A DNA stretch of 64,000 nucleotides from G963662905 sp963676725 (GTDB lineage Bacteria; Bacteroidota; Bacteroidia; Bacteroidales; WRLA01): the NCBI GenBank assembly GCA_963676725.1, contig OY781463.1, positions 3,472,001-3,536,000 on the forward strand, given 5' to 3'. A program made the position numbers and the translations under genes. Below are positions 33,780 through 43,700 of this stretch, in pieces. The notes under the pieces were generated by a model. It was given only the letters and a program-made list of their open reading frames with translations, did not search any database and was not told where the DNA came from. Each line of letters begins with the position of its first letter. The first letter of the stretch is position 1.

Positions 33780-36700
33780 TCAGGCTTTAGAAGGGATTTT
33801 CAATACAACGCTTGTTCCAAGAACCTCTCCATCTTCCCCTTTGATTTCTTTAATACTCAAACTGCATGGTTTTTTCATTTTTTTGCCGATAATATTCAGA
33901 CGACTTTTTACAATATCCGTTGCTAATGAAACATGCTTTTTCTCAGCAGAATCCTGCATTTTCTGCGCGGCCTTCAAACCGATTCCATTATCTTCAAGCC
34001 GAAAAACAATCAGTTCGCCTTCCAAAGCGTAATTAATTTTAATCAGGCCAAGTCGATCAATATTTTTGATGCCATGCTCGATGGCGTTTTCAATAAATGG
34101 TTGCGCAAGCATTGGCGGAACAAATACATCCTGATCAAAGAGCTTCGGGTCGGTATTGATTGTATATTCCAATTTCTTGCTAAAACGCAGTTTTTGAAGC
34201 TCCATATACAATTCAATGGTTTCCAGTTCCTGCTCCAGAGGGATACTTTCGGTACGGCTGTTGTTCAGGATCATCCGTATAAGTTTCGCAAAATCAGAAA
34301 GATATTTCCCAGCGAGATGTGTCTGGTTGGAATATATAAAATTCTGGATTGCAAATAATGAATTAAATATAAAATGAGGGTTCATCTGGAGTCGCAAAAG
34401 TTTCTGGTTCAACTCCGCCATATCAATACGTAAACGAATGGCATGAAACCTATTGCGAATAAACAGGCCAATTATTGCCGAGGCCGTCAAAATTATAAGG
34501 CTCAAAAACCACCATCGCAGCCAAAATGGAGGCGCAATATTGATTGTAAAAAAACAACTGCTTAAAATTTCAGAAGAATCCTCCTTTTCGATTTTTGATC
34601 GAAAAACATAAGAGCCCGGTGGCACATTTGTAAAAGAAGCCGTTGCAATATCAAGAGGCAACTCCTTCCATTCTTTATTAAAGCCTTCGAGCTGATAGCT
34701 CAGTTTTACATGATGCAGATCATTGAAATTCCCTCCCATCCGTACCGAGAAAAAGTTCTCCTGATGCCTCAGGCTATATTCAGCAGCATTCTGAATTCCG
34801 TGAAATTTCGGTTGATCAAACACATCCAGCTGTGAAAAAAACAAAGAAGGAGTTATTTCATAACTTTCCTTTTCCGCTTCATGATGAATAAATGTGATGC
34901 CATTTATGCCCCCAAAAACCAAATCACCGGAAGGCGTTCTGAGTATAGAAGCATGGCCTTCATCATATTCCATTTGCACAAGCGCATTCATCGATTTTAT
35001 TTCAAGCGTTTTCGGATTGAAAAGAAGACTACCAGAATTACCTAATAACCAAATAGTTGTATCATCCTCACAGAGTATTTCATAAACCACACTTTCTTTG
35101 CTTAGCGATGGAAGCTCAATTTTCCGGAATGCCTTATCCTCCTGATTTAGGGCATAGAGCGCATCTCCTGCCACATAAATTTGCCCATTACTGCATTGCG
35201 AAATATCATAAATATGGGCATCAGGAATGCCAAATTGTTCGTTTGTTGGTAAAAAATAACTTATTGCCGAATCTTGATCAGGAAGGTAAAGATGTAGGCC
35301 TGCTTGCGTTGTCCCTACCCAAAGGCGTCCATCATGATCAATATGTAAACAAGTAATCAGCCGTGCTGGGTAAGCAGGATTAAATTTCCGCCCGGGAAAA
35401 GCACTGAATTCTTTCTTTTCAATATCAAACAGACTCAGACCGGGACCGCCCCAAAATCCCAGATATAGCATATCGTTTTCGTCAAAAACAAGATCATTAT
35501 ACCAATCTGAACTTCGGCTATCGCTTTGATATGCATAATTTTGAAAGGAATGACTTGTCGGGTTTAGATTCCCAAAACCAGTCCCTGACCAAAAGCCTGT
35601 GTACAGGTTGTTCTCTGAATCGAGACTAAAACAACGAATATTCCCCGAACTCATTCCGGAAACATTTTGTGGCGAATAATGGCGAAATTCATTTGTATTA
35701 ATATCCAGATAATCAATCCCTTTGTTTTCTGTACCAATCCATATTGCTTCATCACCGGCATTTTCAAGGGCAGTAATATTATTGGATGCAATGCTTTGAG
35801 ACATACCGGGAATATGAAAATAATACTGAATTCCTCCGGGGCTTGGTCTACAAATCGACAATCCACGGTTTGTTGACACCCATATTTTTCCAGAGTTGTC
35901 TTCAAAAATCTTATGGATATAACTGCCTGCTAGGGCATTCGGATTATCTTCATTATACGCATAAGTAATAAGCTGTCCACGTGCAGGGATATAGCGTGCG
36001 AGTTCATTTCCGGCACCAAACCAAAGATCACCATTTGCCGAAGCATGAATATCCCAGCAAGAAGCCCTGAACATCAACAACATACTATCTTTATCCTGAT
36101 CGTAATAATAGAGACCGGACAGATTGCCCATCCAAAAATTACCGAGTGAGTCTGTGCAAAAATCAGCAGCATCTTGTCCTCGTTTTTGTGTATAATAATG
36201 TCTGGTATCTGAACGCGTAAAATCCCCAAAACTTCTATCATCCTGCTTAAAGACAAAAGGCCCGGCGCCCCTACCACCAAACCATATATTATTATCCGGC
36301 CCAAGGTGCAGGCTATGATATAAATAATAGGGCTGGGAAGATTTTGCATGATAATAGCGATCAATATTGCGCGCATTTTTGGGATTCATCCGACTTAGTA
36401 TACCTGCCTGGGAATCAAACCAAATAAGTGTATCATTTAGCGGAAGAATGGCGCGAATATTAAAAGTATCAGAGCTTAAATCCAGGCTTTGTGCAGGATA
36501 AACAGGAACAAAACAATCTTTTCCCGAATCATAAGTGCAAAGACCCGCTTTTGTTGCAATAAAAAGGCTTCCGTTTGGACTAAGTGCCAAATCATTCACA
36601 TGATTATCAGGAAGTGAGCCCGGTGTCCAATCATTGATGTATTTCCGGCAATGTACGCCATCAAAACGGTAAAGCCCATTTGTGCAGCCGATCCATATAA

Positions 36701-36878
36701 AAGATGTTTCATCCTGAACAATATCCGTTACCGTTCCATGTTGATTGTCGGGCCAGTACTGAAAGAGCTCAAATTTTTGCCAGGGATCGGATTGAGGAGC
36801 TGGAAATTGAAATTTCTGTGCATATAAGTAATTAAATGCCAGCAGAAAAACGATAAACCCTTTGAATAATACTTTCAC
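33780..36878 (-). CDS. Sensor histidine kinase with two-component regulator propeller and Y_Y_Y domain
   Basis: The protein has 1032 residues. The start is GTG at 36878-36876, since a stop lies three codons upstream and no ATG is available. A signal peptide ends near residue 20 (YLYAQ). Residues about 35-690 are Reg_prop repeats (DETSFIWIGCTNGLYRFDG, DNSGKIWVSTNRGL) forming periplasmic propellers. A Y_Y_Y domain lies at about 705-775, one TM near 785-805, and a LytS-type kinase core with H835 in MNPHFIFNSL and an ATPase domain near the end (PMLAQPFIENAIEHG, DNGIGL). Full hybrid versions in Bacteroidetes sense glycans; this one signals to a separate LytTR regulator. An octamer-repeat array lies upstream. 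Confidence 0.93.
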   Translation of the reverse strand: MKVLFKGFIVFLLAFNYLYAQKFQFPAPQSDPWQKFELFQYWPDNQHGTVTDIVQDETSFIWIGCTNGLYRFDGVHCRKYINDWTPGSLPDNHVNDLALSPNGSLFIATKAGLCTYDSGKDCFVPVYPAQSLDLSSDTFNIRAILPLNDTLIWFDSQAGILSRMNPKNARNIDRYYHAKSSQPYYLYHSLHLGPDNNIWFGGRGAGPFVFKQDDRSFGDFTRSDTRHYYTQKRGQDAADFCTDSLGNFWMGNLSGLYYYDQDKDSMLLMFRASCWDIHASANGDLWFGAGNELARYIPARGQLITYAYNEDNPNALAGSYIHKIFEDNSGKIWVSTNRGLSICRPSPGGIQYYFHIPGMSQSIASNNITALENAGDEAIWIGTENKGIDYLDINTNEFRHYSPQNVSGMSSGNIRCFSLDSENNLYTGFWSGTGFGNLNPTSHSFQNYAYQSDSRSSDWYNDLVFDENDMLYLGFWGGPGLSLFDIEKKEFSAFPGRKFNPAYPARLITCLHIDHDGRLWVGTTQAGLHLYLPDQDSAISYFLPTNEQFGIPDAHIYDISQCSNGQIYVAGDALYALNQEDKAFRKIELPSLSKESVVYEILCEDDTTIWLLGNSGSLLFNPKTLEIKSMNALVQMEYDEGHASILRTPSGDLVFGGINGITFIHHEAEKESYEITPSLFFSQLDVFDQPKFHGIQNAAEYSLRHQENFFSVRMGGNFNDLHHVKLSYQLEGFNKEWKELPLDIATASFTNVPPGSYVFRSKIEKEDSSEILSSCFFTINIAPPFWLRWWFLSLIILTASAIIGLFIRNRFHAIRLRIDMAELNQKLLRLQMNPHFIFNSLFAIQNFIYSNQTHLAGKYLSDFAKLIRMILNNSRTESIPLEQELETIELYMELQKLRFSKKLEYTINTDPKLFDQDVFVPPMLAQPFIENAIEHGIKNIDRLGLIKINYALEGELIVFRLEDNGIGLKAAQKMQDSAEKKHVSLATDIVKSRLNIIGKKMKKPCSLSIKEIKGEDGEVLGTSVVLKIPSKA

Positions 36879-36899
36879 AATGATTTATTTGATAGAGCA

Positions 36900-36933
36900 T
36901 AAAGTTACAGTTTTTTGGAATAAGCCTTGCAAA
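36900..36933 (-). promoter_or_regulatory. Candidate promoter of the sensor kinase operon
   Basis: On the minus strand TTTG (36933-36930) is followed after 22 bp by TAACTTTA (36907-36900), one base from TAnnTTTG, 21 bp before the GTG start. The spacing is one base longer than the usual 19-21. Confidence 0.4.
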
Positions 36934-36943
36934 TGTTTTTTAT

Positions 36944-37365
36944 GAAGACGCAAAGGCGCTAAGACGCTAAGAAGGATGATGATTTGGTTGATGAAGATGT
37001 TTTCTCGCAAAGACGCTAAGACGCAAAGCTTTGTTGGTGATGGTTGGGTTGATGAATTTTTCTCACGCAAAGGTGCTAAGACGCTAAGGAGGATGATGTG
37101 GGAGTGTGGCTCACGCAAAGTCGCAAAGACGCTAAGGAGGGAGTGTTTGGTGGATGAAGATGTTTTCTCGCAAAGACGCTAAGACGCAAAGCTTTGTTGG
37201 TGATGGTTGGGTTGATGAATTTTTCTCACGCTAAGACGCTAAGACGCTAAGACGCTAAAAAGGATGATGGTTTGGTTGATGAATTTTTCTCACGCAAAGA
37301 CGCTAAGACGCAAAGCTTTGTTGGTGATGTTTGTTTCTCACGTTAAGGCGCTAAGACGCTAAGGA
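36944..37365. repeat. Octamer-based tandem repeat array (array 1)
   Basis: About eight irregular units of 45-65 bp each begin with runs of an 8-bp motif GCWAAGRC (for example GCAAAGACGCTAAGAC). Different tails follow, such as GCTTTGTTGGTGATGGTTGG and GGATGATGATTTGGTTGATG. Two tails recur nearly unchanged at about 37026-37070 and 37190-37228. It lies between the 3' end of the propeller protein gene and the promoter of the sensor kinase. It shares its core with the array at 51495-53800 but not the tails. Confidence 0.85.
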
Positions 37366-37370
37366 CTGAT

Positions 37371-37401
37371 TCCTCTTGACGTCTCAGCGTGAGGCTTTTT
37401 T
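37371..37401 (+). terminator. Terminator-like hairpin at the end of array 1
   Basis: CCTC-ttg-ACG...CGT-GAGG followed by CTTTTTT reads as a bulged stem with a T-run on the plus strand, although both neighbouring genes are on the minus strand. The stem is imperfect. Confidence 0.35.
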
Positions 37402-37422
37402 AACATTACAATAGAACAGCAC

Positions 37423-39693
37423 TTACTTCTTCACGACCTTTTCATTAAAGTGTTTCGTTCCAGCCACCAAAGTACACACATAAGCCCCCGGCGCCAAATC
37501 CCGGGTTTGGATCAGGAAACGGCTTGCCCGGCCATGCAGCATGATTTTGCTCTGGCGGACAAGTTTTCCGTTCATATCGGTAAGTTGGAGCGTGGCTTCG
37601 CCCTGATATTCCAGGTTGACATTGATTTGCAGGCTGTTGGAAAAGGGATTGCCTTCAACAGAGAAAGCTTGTTGTTTATCATGGGTTGGGATGGGTTCGA
37701 TGCCTACGGGCAGGCCGTCGCCGAGGTAGAGCAGGCGGCCAAAATCACCTCCAGCCCAAATGACTTTACCTGAAGGGTCTTCACATAAAGCATTAAAACC
37801 TGGGCAATAATCCATAATTTCCCATACATAGGAACTGGTAATTTGAGAAATCATGTATCGTTTTTCTTTAGATTGGAATAGTATTGTAGTTATTCCTGTA
37901 GCTGTTTGCGCAAAATCAATGATGGAACCTGTATCTGGTGCGGTAAAAACAAGTTCTATGATTTCATCATTCTGCAAATCGACGGACCAAATATTTGGAA
38001 ATACGGCATTGTCGGCAACGTACATCAATTGGTCATCAATCAGAAAGGCTTTATGTAGTGTTTTAGTCGAAAAACTATAATAGTCCCAGTTTTCGCCCTC
38101 ATTGATTGTCTTAAAATAACCTCCTGAATTACCAGATATTCCCCCAACCAAATAACCACTTGAGTTGCCCCATACCATATCATTTAAAATGCAATCTTCT
38201 TCTGGGATATTAAGCTGCTCTAAATCTTCATTTTGATTTTCAGAACAAAATAATTGCTTTGTTTCCTTATCGAAAAAATAAATACGGTCGCTTTTAGGAT
38301 AGCTTATTGCACTCGCTTGAAATTCTGTAATTTGCGAGGCTTTCCTGATCCAATTATTATCTTGATCTGTAACAAAAAACGTAAAAGGAGAGCTAAGGCT
38401 ACTCACACAGGCCATTTGCCCACTATAGGTTGCCACATTATTGAGCATACCGACATCCTCAAAAGATTCTACTAATTCAAAAGATCCAAGGCCATAACCT
38501 GCGGTATAAATAGATTTCTCCGACAGGAAATACATTAGGCCATCCAAAAAAAAGATATCAGATACATTCCAAACCGGATATTTCTCTTTAAATTCCCAAT
38601 TGATTAGTTCTTGGGATTCAATATAAAAGTCCCTGTACCAGCCCGGGTCAATTATTGCCAAGGCACTCCTGTCTGGTTTAAAACCCAATACATTGATATG
38701 CGGCATATCAGCATATGTTCCCATATCTGGCGACAAATAAGTATATTCCCAATTTAGCCCAAAATCTTCAGAAACAGCGAGAGGCATTGAATAACACCCA
38801 TCTTCGTAGCTGCCACAATCCCCATAAGCGATGAGTGTTGAATCCCCTAAGGTTTTAATCCGCTTGAACTCATAGAAAAACTCACCGGAATGCAACATAA
38901 AATCCCAATTTACACCACCATCTATTGAATTAATCACCAAAGCTCCTCCATATGCCCTGTTTTTTACAGCATTATTATCCGATTTGCCCCCATCATAGTA
39001 ACCTCCGGCAACAATATATTGTCCGTTACAATAGCTAATATCGTTCAAATACCACAGATCACCAAAATTCGGATCATATTTATATTGGAAGCTTTGACCT
39101 CCATCAACAGTATAATATGCTATCCGAAACTCCTGATCAATAAAAACACCATTATCATTATCTTCGAATGCAATAATTCCTTCAGGAGCACTCCAATTGT
39201 CAGACAAACCCTCTGGACGTATAAACTCCCAATGAAGTCCCCCATCCATTGTTTTGCCAATTTGGATAGCATGTTTATTATATCCGGAAATATATCTCCG
39301 CAAGAGTGCTGTTCCCCGGAGACTGTCATGCATATCGATATCCAAAAATGTAAAAGCGTCATCCAGAGTATATTTCAAACTCCATGTCCTTCCATAATCA
39401 TTGCTATGGAGTAATTGTTTGTCTGACCAAACAAAAGCAGAACGACTTCCCACAATATCAATTTCACATAATTTCGTATTGGCAACTGGTTTAACACAAT
39501 GCCATTTATTACCCCCATCCTCTGTATATGCGATCCATCCAAGGTCTCCACAAACTATACCCCTCGCATTATCGAAAAATGCCATATCCTGTTCCATCTC
39601 GCCATAGGGAAGTGGATTTGCCCAGTGGATTTGCTGGGCAAAAATATTTATATAAAGGAGGAAAAATACGGTAACTAAAACGGTCTTATTCAT
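37423..39693 (-). CDS. T9SS-exported protein with YCF48/BNR-like propeller
   Basis: The protein has 756 residues and a signal peptide ending near residue 19 (INIFAQ). Repeats of the kind IAYTEDGGNKWH, GKTMDGGLHWEF and YTVDGGQSFQYKY show a sialidase/YCF48-type beta propeller. The last 80 residues or so form a type A T9SS sorting domain: GNPFSNSLQINVNL, then LTDMNGKLVRQ, LAPGAYVCTLV and the basic end EKVVKK. The protein is therefore probably moved across the outer membrane by type IX secretion and attached or released at the surface. The ligand is unknown. A decayed copy of the tail lies 2.6 kb away at 40164-40346. Confidence 0.88.
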   Translation of the reverse strand: MNKTVLVTVFFLLYINIFAQQIHWANPLPYGEMEQDMAFFDNARGIVCGDLGWIAYTEDGGNKWHCVKPVANTKLCEIDIVGSRSAFVWSDKQLLHSNDYGRTWSLKYTLDDAFTFLDIDMHDSLRGTALLRRYISGYNKHAIQIGKTMDGGLHWEFIRPEGLSDNWSAPEGIIAFEDNDNGVFIDQEFRIAYYTVDGGQSFQYKYDPNFGDLWYLNDISYCNGQYIVAGGYYDGGKSDNNAVKNRAYGGALVINSIDGGVNWDFMLHSGEFFYEFKRIKTLGDSTLIAYGDCGSYEDGCYSMPLAVSEDFGLNWEYTYLSPDMGTYADMPHINVLGFKPDRSALAIIDPGWYRDFYIESQELINWEFKEKYPVWNVSDIFFLDGLMYFLSEKSIYTAGYGLGSFELVESFEDVGMLNNVATYSGQMACVSSLSSPFTFFVTDQDNNWIRKASQITEFQASAISYPKSDRIYFFDKETKQLFCSENQNEDLEQLNIPEEDCILNDMVWGNSSGYLVGGISGNSGGYFKTINEGENWDYYSFSTKTLHKAFLIDDQLMYVADNAVFPNIWSVDLQNDEIIELVFTAPDTGSIIDFAQTATGITTILFQSKEKRYMISQITSSYVWEIMDYCPGFNALCEDPSGKVIWAGGDFGRLLYLGDGLPVGIEPIPTHDKQQAFSVEGNPFSNSLQINVNLEYQGEATLQLTDMNGKLVRQSKIMLHGRASRFLIQTRDLAPGAYVCTLVAGTKHFNEKVVKK

Positions 39694-39700
39694 AGCTTCA

Positions 39701-39976
39701 TTAGTTATTACAGTTTTTACTCAATACCTGCCTGTTAATTATATCCCCATACAAATCCCTGACAATTAAAAAATAGTACCCCGGTTCAAGCGAAGATACA
39801 TCTATTTCATGATATAACATTACAGCTTTGTATTCAGGATAGGCCGTTGGGTCTGTTTGAGCAAAAGTCTTGCCATGATATAGCATCATAAACGTAATGG
39901 CCAAAACTACTTTTGCCAAAATCATTTTTATTTGTTTTGGAGATTGATACTTTCTCTTTAATGTTTTGTTTTTCAT
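39701..39976 (-). CDS. 91-residue exported mini-protein with a T9SS-tail-like end
   Basis: A signal peptide (about 1-40, hydrophobic MILAKVVLAITFMM, ending TFAQ) is followed by only some 20 residues and then IDVSSLEPGYYFLIVRD, which matches the last strands of T9SS sorting domains (LxxGxYxxxV...G....KxxxK). No cargo domain remains. It lies 7 bp before the propeller gene and could be translated with it. It may be an internal-deletion remnant of a larger T9SS cargo or a genuine small protein; I cannot decide. Confidence 0.55.
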   Translation of the reverse strand: MKNKTLKRKYQSPKQIKMILAKVVLAITFMMLYHGKTFAQTDPTAYPEYKAVMLYHEIDVSSLEPGYYFLIVRDLYGDIINRQVLSKNCNN

Positions 39977-40163
39977 TTTCTAAGTTTTAAAAATTTGGTT
40001 AATACGGGTTAATATTATAATGCATTAATAATTAACCGAACAAGAAAATTGCGATGGGCTTAATAGAAAACAATCTTTGTATATCTCCAATGACTACAAA
40101 ATAAAAGTATGTAACTAATATAAAACAGCAAAGAAGTTTTGTAAGTTTTTTGTTAACTTCTAA

Positions 40164-40346
40164 TTATTGTTTTATAATTCTCTCGCTGAAACTTTCATCC
40201 TTAGCCACCAAACTACACATAATAAGCCCCCGGTGCCAAATCATGTGTTTGGATCAGGAAACGGCTTGCCCGGCCATGCAGCATGATTTTGCTTTGGCGG
40301 ACAAGTTTTCCGTTCATATCCGTAAGCTGGAGCATGGCCTCGCCCT
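40164..40346 (-). pseudogene. Decayed T9SS C-terminal sorting domain fragment (minus strand)
   Basis: On the minus strand this reads GEAMLQLTDMNGKLVRQ and HDLAPGAYY, nearly identical to the tail of the protein at 37423-39693, then shifts frame at TTATTATGTGT. In the shifted frame it continues CSLVAKDESFSERIIKQ to a TAA at 40164-40166. It has no N-terminal part and no start codon. Confidence 0.8.
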
Positions 40347-40532
40347 AAAATAGAAATCAGCCTGCATAGTATTGACGGACGCCTTTGCAAGCAGTGGGGC
40401 CATACCATCGAAAAAGGCAATAACCATCTAAATATTAATCTAAACGACATCACAACAGGAGTGCATTTAATAAGCATTCGTTCAGGGAAAGGACAATTGT
40501 TTGGAAGTATTAAATTTACCATACGACTGTAA
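40347..40532 (+). pseudogene. T9SS C-terminal sorting domain fragment (plus strand)
   Basis: On the plus strand the frame reads IEISLHSIDGRLCKQW, then LNINLNDITTGVHLISI and a basic end KFTIRL before TAA at 40530-40532. This is a second, different T9SS tail without any upstream cargo domain or start. It begins exactly where the minus-strand fragment ends. A terminator follows. Confidence 0.75.
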
Positions 40533-40558
40533 ATATCAAAAAACGAACACCGAATCTT

Positions 40559-40594
40559 AAACCCCATCCTTTATTTGGTTGGGGTTTGTTTTTA
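40559..40594 (+). terminator. Terminator after the plus-strand T9SS tail fragment
   Basis: AAACCCCA (40559-40566) pairs with TGGGGTTT (40580-40587), followed by GTTTTTA. It is the surviving 3' end of a lost plus-strand gene. Confidence 0.75.
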
Positions 40595-40749
40595 TAGTCG
40601 CAATAAACAATTTATGAATGATTCAGTTTAGATTAAACCTCCATTTGGATATTTTATTTGAAAAGCAAAAATTACAATAAGGTTTTTTCCTGCAGCAAGA
40701 TTGCCTGTGGTTTTGTACCTTCGCAGCTTAAATCATTTTAGGAAACAGC

Positions 40750-43700
40750 ATGGAGCAATTCAAAAAAATCAATAATGCAACAGCTTGGATCATTGGCCTG
40801 TTTGCAACGCTTGTGTACATACTTACATCAGAACCTACTGCAAGTTTCTGGGACTGTGGTGAATACATAGCCACCGCATATAAATTACAGGTCGGGCACC
40901 CTCCGGGAGCGCCCTTGTTTCAATTGCTTGGCCGTTTCTTCAGCCTTTTTGCATTTGGCAATGAGCAATTGGTCGCCCGCATGATCAATACCATGTCTGC
41001 ACTTTCATCGGGTATGACCATTATGTTTATGTATTGGAGCATTGTATTGCTGGCCTTAAAGCTTGTCGATATAAAAAAAGGCATCAGTACTGCACAAACC
41101 ATTGCACTTATTGGCAGTGGTGCTGTTGGATCCTTAGCTTATGCATTCTCTGATTCTTTCTGGTTTTCAGCCGTAGAGGGCGAGGTCTACGCCATGTCTT
41201 CATTTTTTACCGCGATTGTATTTTGGGCTATGCTCAAATGGGAACGGACAGCAGATGAAATTTCTTCGGTACGCTGGCTGATCCTTATTGCATATCTCGT
41301 TGGATTATCCATTGGCGTTCACCTTCTTAACCTACTCGCCATCCCATCCATCGCATTGATTTATTATTTCAGAAAGCACGAAAAAACTACTTTTAAGGGA
41401 ATAATAATCACCCTATTGGCAGGGTTTGGCGTTCTTGGCATCATTATGTACCTAATTATACCCGGCGTTGTAAACCTCGCGGGAAAATTTGAGCTATTTT
41501 TTGTCAATGCAATCGGGCTCCCATTTAATTCAGGATCTGTGATCTATTTTATGCTCCTTATTGGCCTGATTATCTATGGAATCCGATATACACGCAAGAA
41601 AAACATGCTGCATGCCTATACGGCCATACTTTCCTTTATGTTTATCCTAATTGGCTATTCCACATTTATGATATTGATTATCAGGTCGAATGCGGGAACA
41701 CCTATCAATGAGAACAGCCCAAAAAATGCCATTTCCCTACTTTCCTACCTCAACCGCGAGCAATATGGCGATTGGCCTTTATTAACAGGCACATATTACA
41801 ATGCCAAACCGACATCTTATGCCGATGGAAAGGCTGTTTACACCCGCGACGATAAAAGTGGCAGCTATATTATTACGGATAAAAAAGAACAAATTATTCC
41901 GGTTTATGACGACAAGGACGTCAGCCTGTTTCCACGTATGCACAGCAAACAAACGCATCATATCCGTGAATATAAAGCATGGGCGGGCATTAAAAATGAT
42001 CCCAATAACACACGCAAACCCACTTTTGGGCAAAACCTGAAATTCCTTTTCAATTATCAGCTGGGAAATATGTACGGACGCTATTTTATGTGGAATTTTG
42101 CCGGACGCGAAAACGATGTTCAGGGAAGATACGACCGTAAAAACGGCAATTGGCTCAGCGGCATTAATGCCATCGATGAAGCAAGGCTTGGCCCCAGGGA
42201 TAATCTTCCCGTTTCACGCCAAAGCAAAGCAAACAACAACTTTTATTTCTTCCCGCTTTTGCTGGGTATTTGGGGCATGATTTACCTCTTCCGTAAAAAT
42301 TATAAACGCGGAATTATCGTTGCACTCTTGTTTCTTATGACAGGCATAGCTATTGTGGTATACCTAAACCAATATTCCCCGCAGCCCCGCGAAAGGGATT
42401 ATGCTTATGCGGCTTCTTTCTATGCTTTTGCAATATGGATTGGTTTTGGTGTATTTGCTTTTTATGATGCAGCTAGGAAATTTATTCCTGCAAAAATCGC
42501 TGCCATTTCAGCAACATTAATAAGCTTCTTGCTGGTTCCGGTGATTATGGGCGCAGAAGGTTGGGACGACCACGATCGCTCCGGACGATATACTGCTGTG
42601 CAAATGGCAAAAACATACCTCGACTCCTGCGATCCCAACGCCATTCTATTTACTTATGGCGATAACGACACTTTCCCTCTTTGGTATGTTCAGGAAGTTG
42701 AAGGATACCGTACCGATGTGCGCGTAATTAACCTCAGCCTTCTTAATGCAGGATGGTATGTCGATCAAATGAAACATCAGATGTATGATTCCGAGCCCTG
42801 CCCTATTTCTATGACAGAAGAACAATACAGGGATGGCGGCATTGATGTGATTTATCTTATTGAGCAACCAAAAATTAAAGGAGCTGTAGATATTAAGGAG
42901 CTTTTTGACATCTTGCATAAAAGCCCGAAAAGCCTCCAATATCCTACCAATGGCGGTCCTGTTACCTATTTCCCTACCAAGGAATTTAAGATTAATGTTG
43001 ATAAGGAAAAAGTACTTGCAACAAATACAGTCCCTAAGAATAAAGCCGATTTTATTACCGATGAAGTGGTTTGGAAAATGAGTTCTAATGGGGTGCAAAA
43101 AAACAATATTACCATGCTCGATATTTTGGCACACAACAATTGGGAACGTCCAATTTATTATTCATCGACTACAGGCACAAGCGCCTATATTGGCCTCGAT
43201 AAATACCTGCAACTCGAAGGGATGTGCTACAGATTGGTTCCTGCAAAACTCAAAGACACAGATGCTTATCCGGGTTTTGTAAATTCAGATATTCTCTACG
43301 ACAAAGCCATGAACAAATTTGAGGTAGATATGAACGCGGACTTATACCTGAATGAAGACAATACGCGCATGGCGATGAACCTTAGAAATGCATACAGCCG
43401 CCTGATTACAGCACTGCTGGCAGAAAATAAAGCAGATTCTGCCGCCAAAGTAGCCGATAAAATTATTGAAATGATCCCACCGGAATCGGTGCCTTTTGGA
43501 TATTTCTCCCGCAATTTTGCTGACGCCTATTTTGAAGCAGGACAAACAGATAAAGGTTTAGATGTGTTTAATAAACAGTTAAATTTGCTTGAAGACGAGC
43601 TCGAATACTATTTCCGTTTTGAAGGACCATTGGCATCGAAATGGGATACTGAAATTCAACAAAACCTCGGTATTTTAAACAGCCTGAACGAAAAAGCAAA

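Larger units (their letters stand above)
39977..40749. other. 773-bp region with T9SS tail fragments, dyad and terminator
   Basis: This gap contains an AT-rich inverted repeat GGTTAAT...ATTAACC at 40007-40037 (upstream of the 91-residue gene), two back-to-back T9SS tail fragments (40164-40532) and a plus-strand terminator. After 40600 I see only AT-rich DNA and a near-miss -7 box TACCTTCG at 40716-40723 before the DUF2723 gene. Confidence 0.6.

Noticed and set aside
36885..37182. Short open frames in array 1
   Set aside because: Low-complexity translation of the octamer repeat (KDAKTQS-like), on both strands, with no export signal or RBS.
40241..40567. 108-codon minus-strand frame over the T9SS tail fragments
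   Set aside because: It runs through the terminator and antisense to the plus-strand tail, in a different frame from the tail homology.
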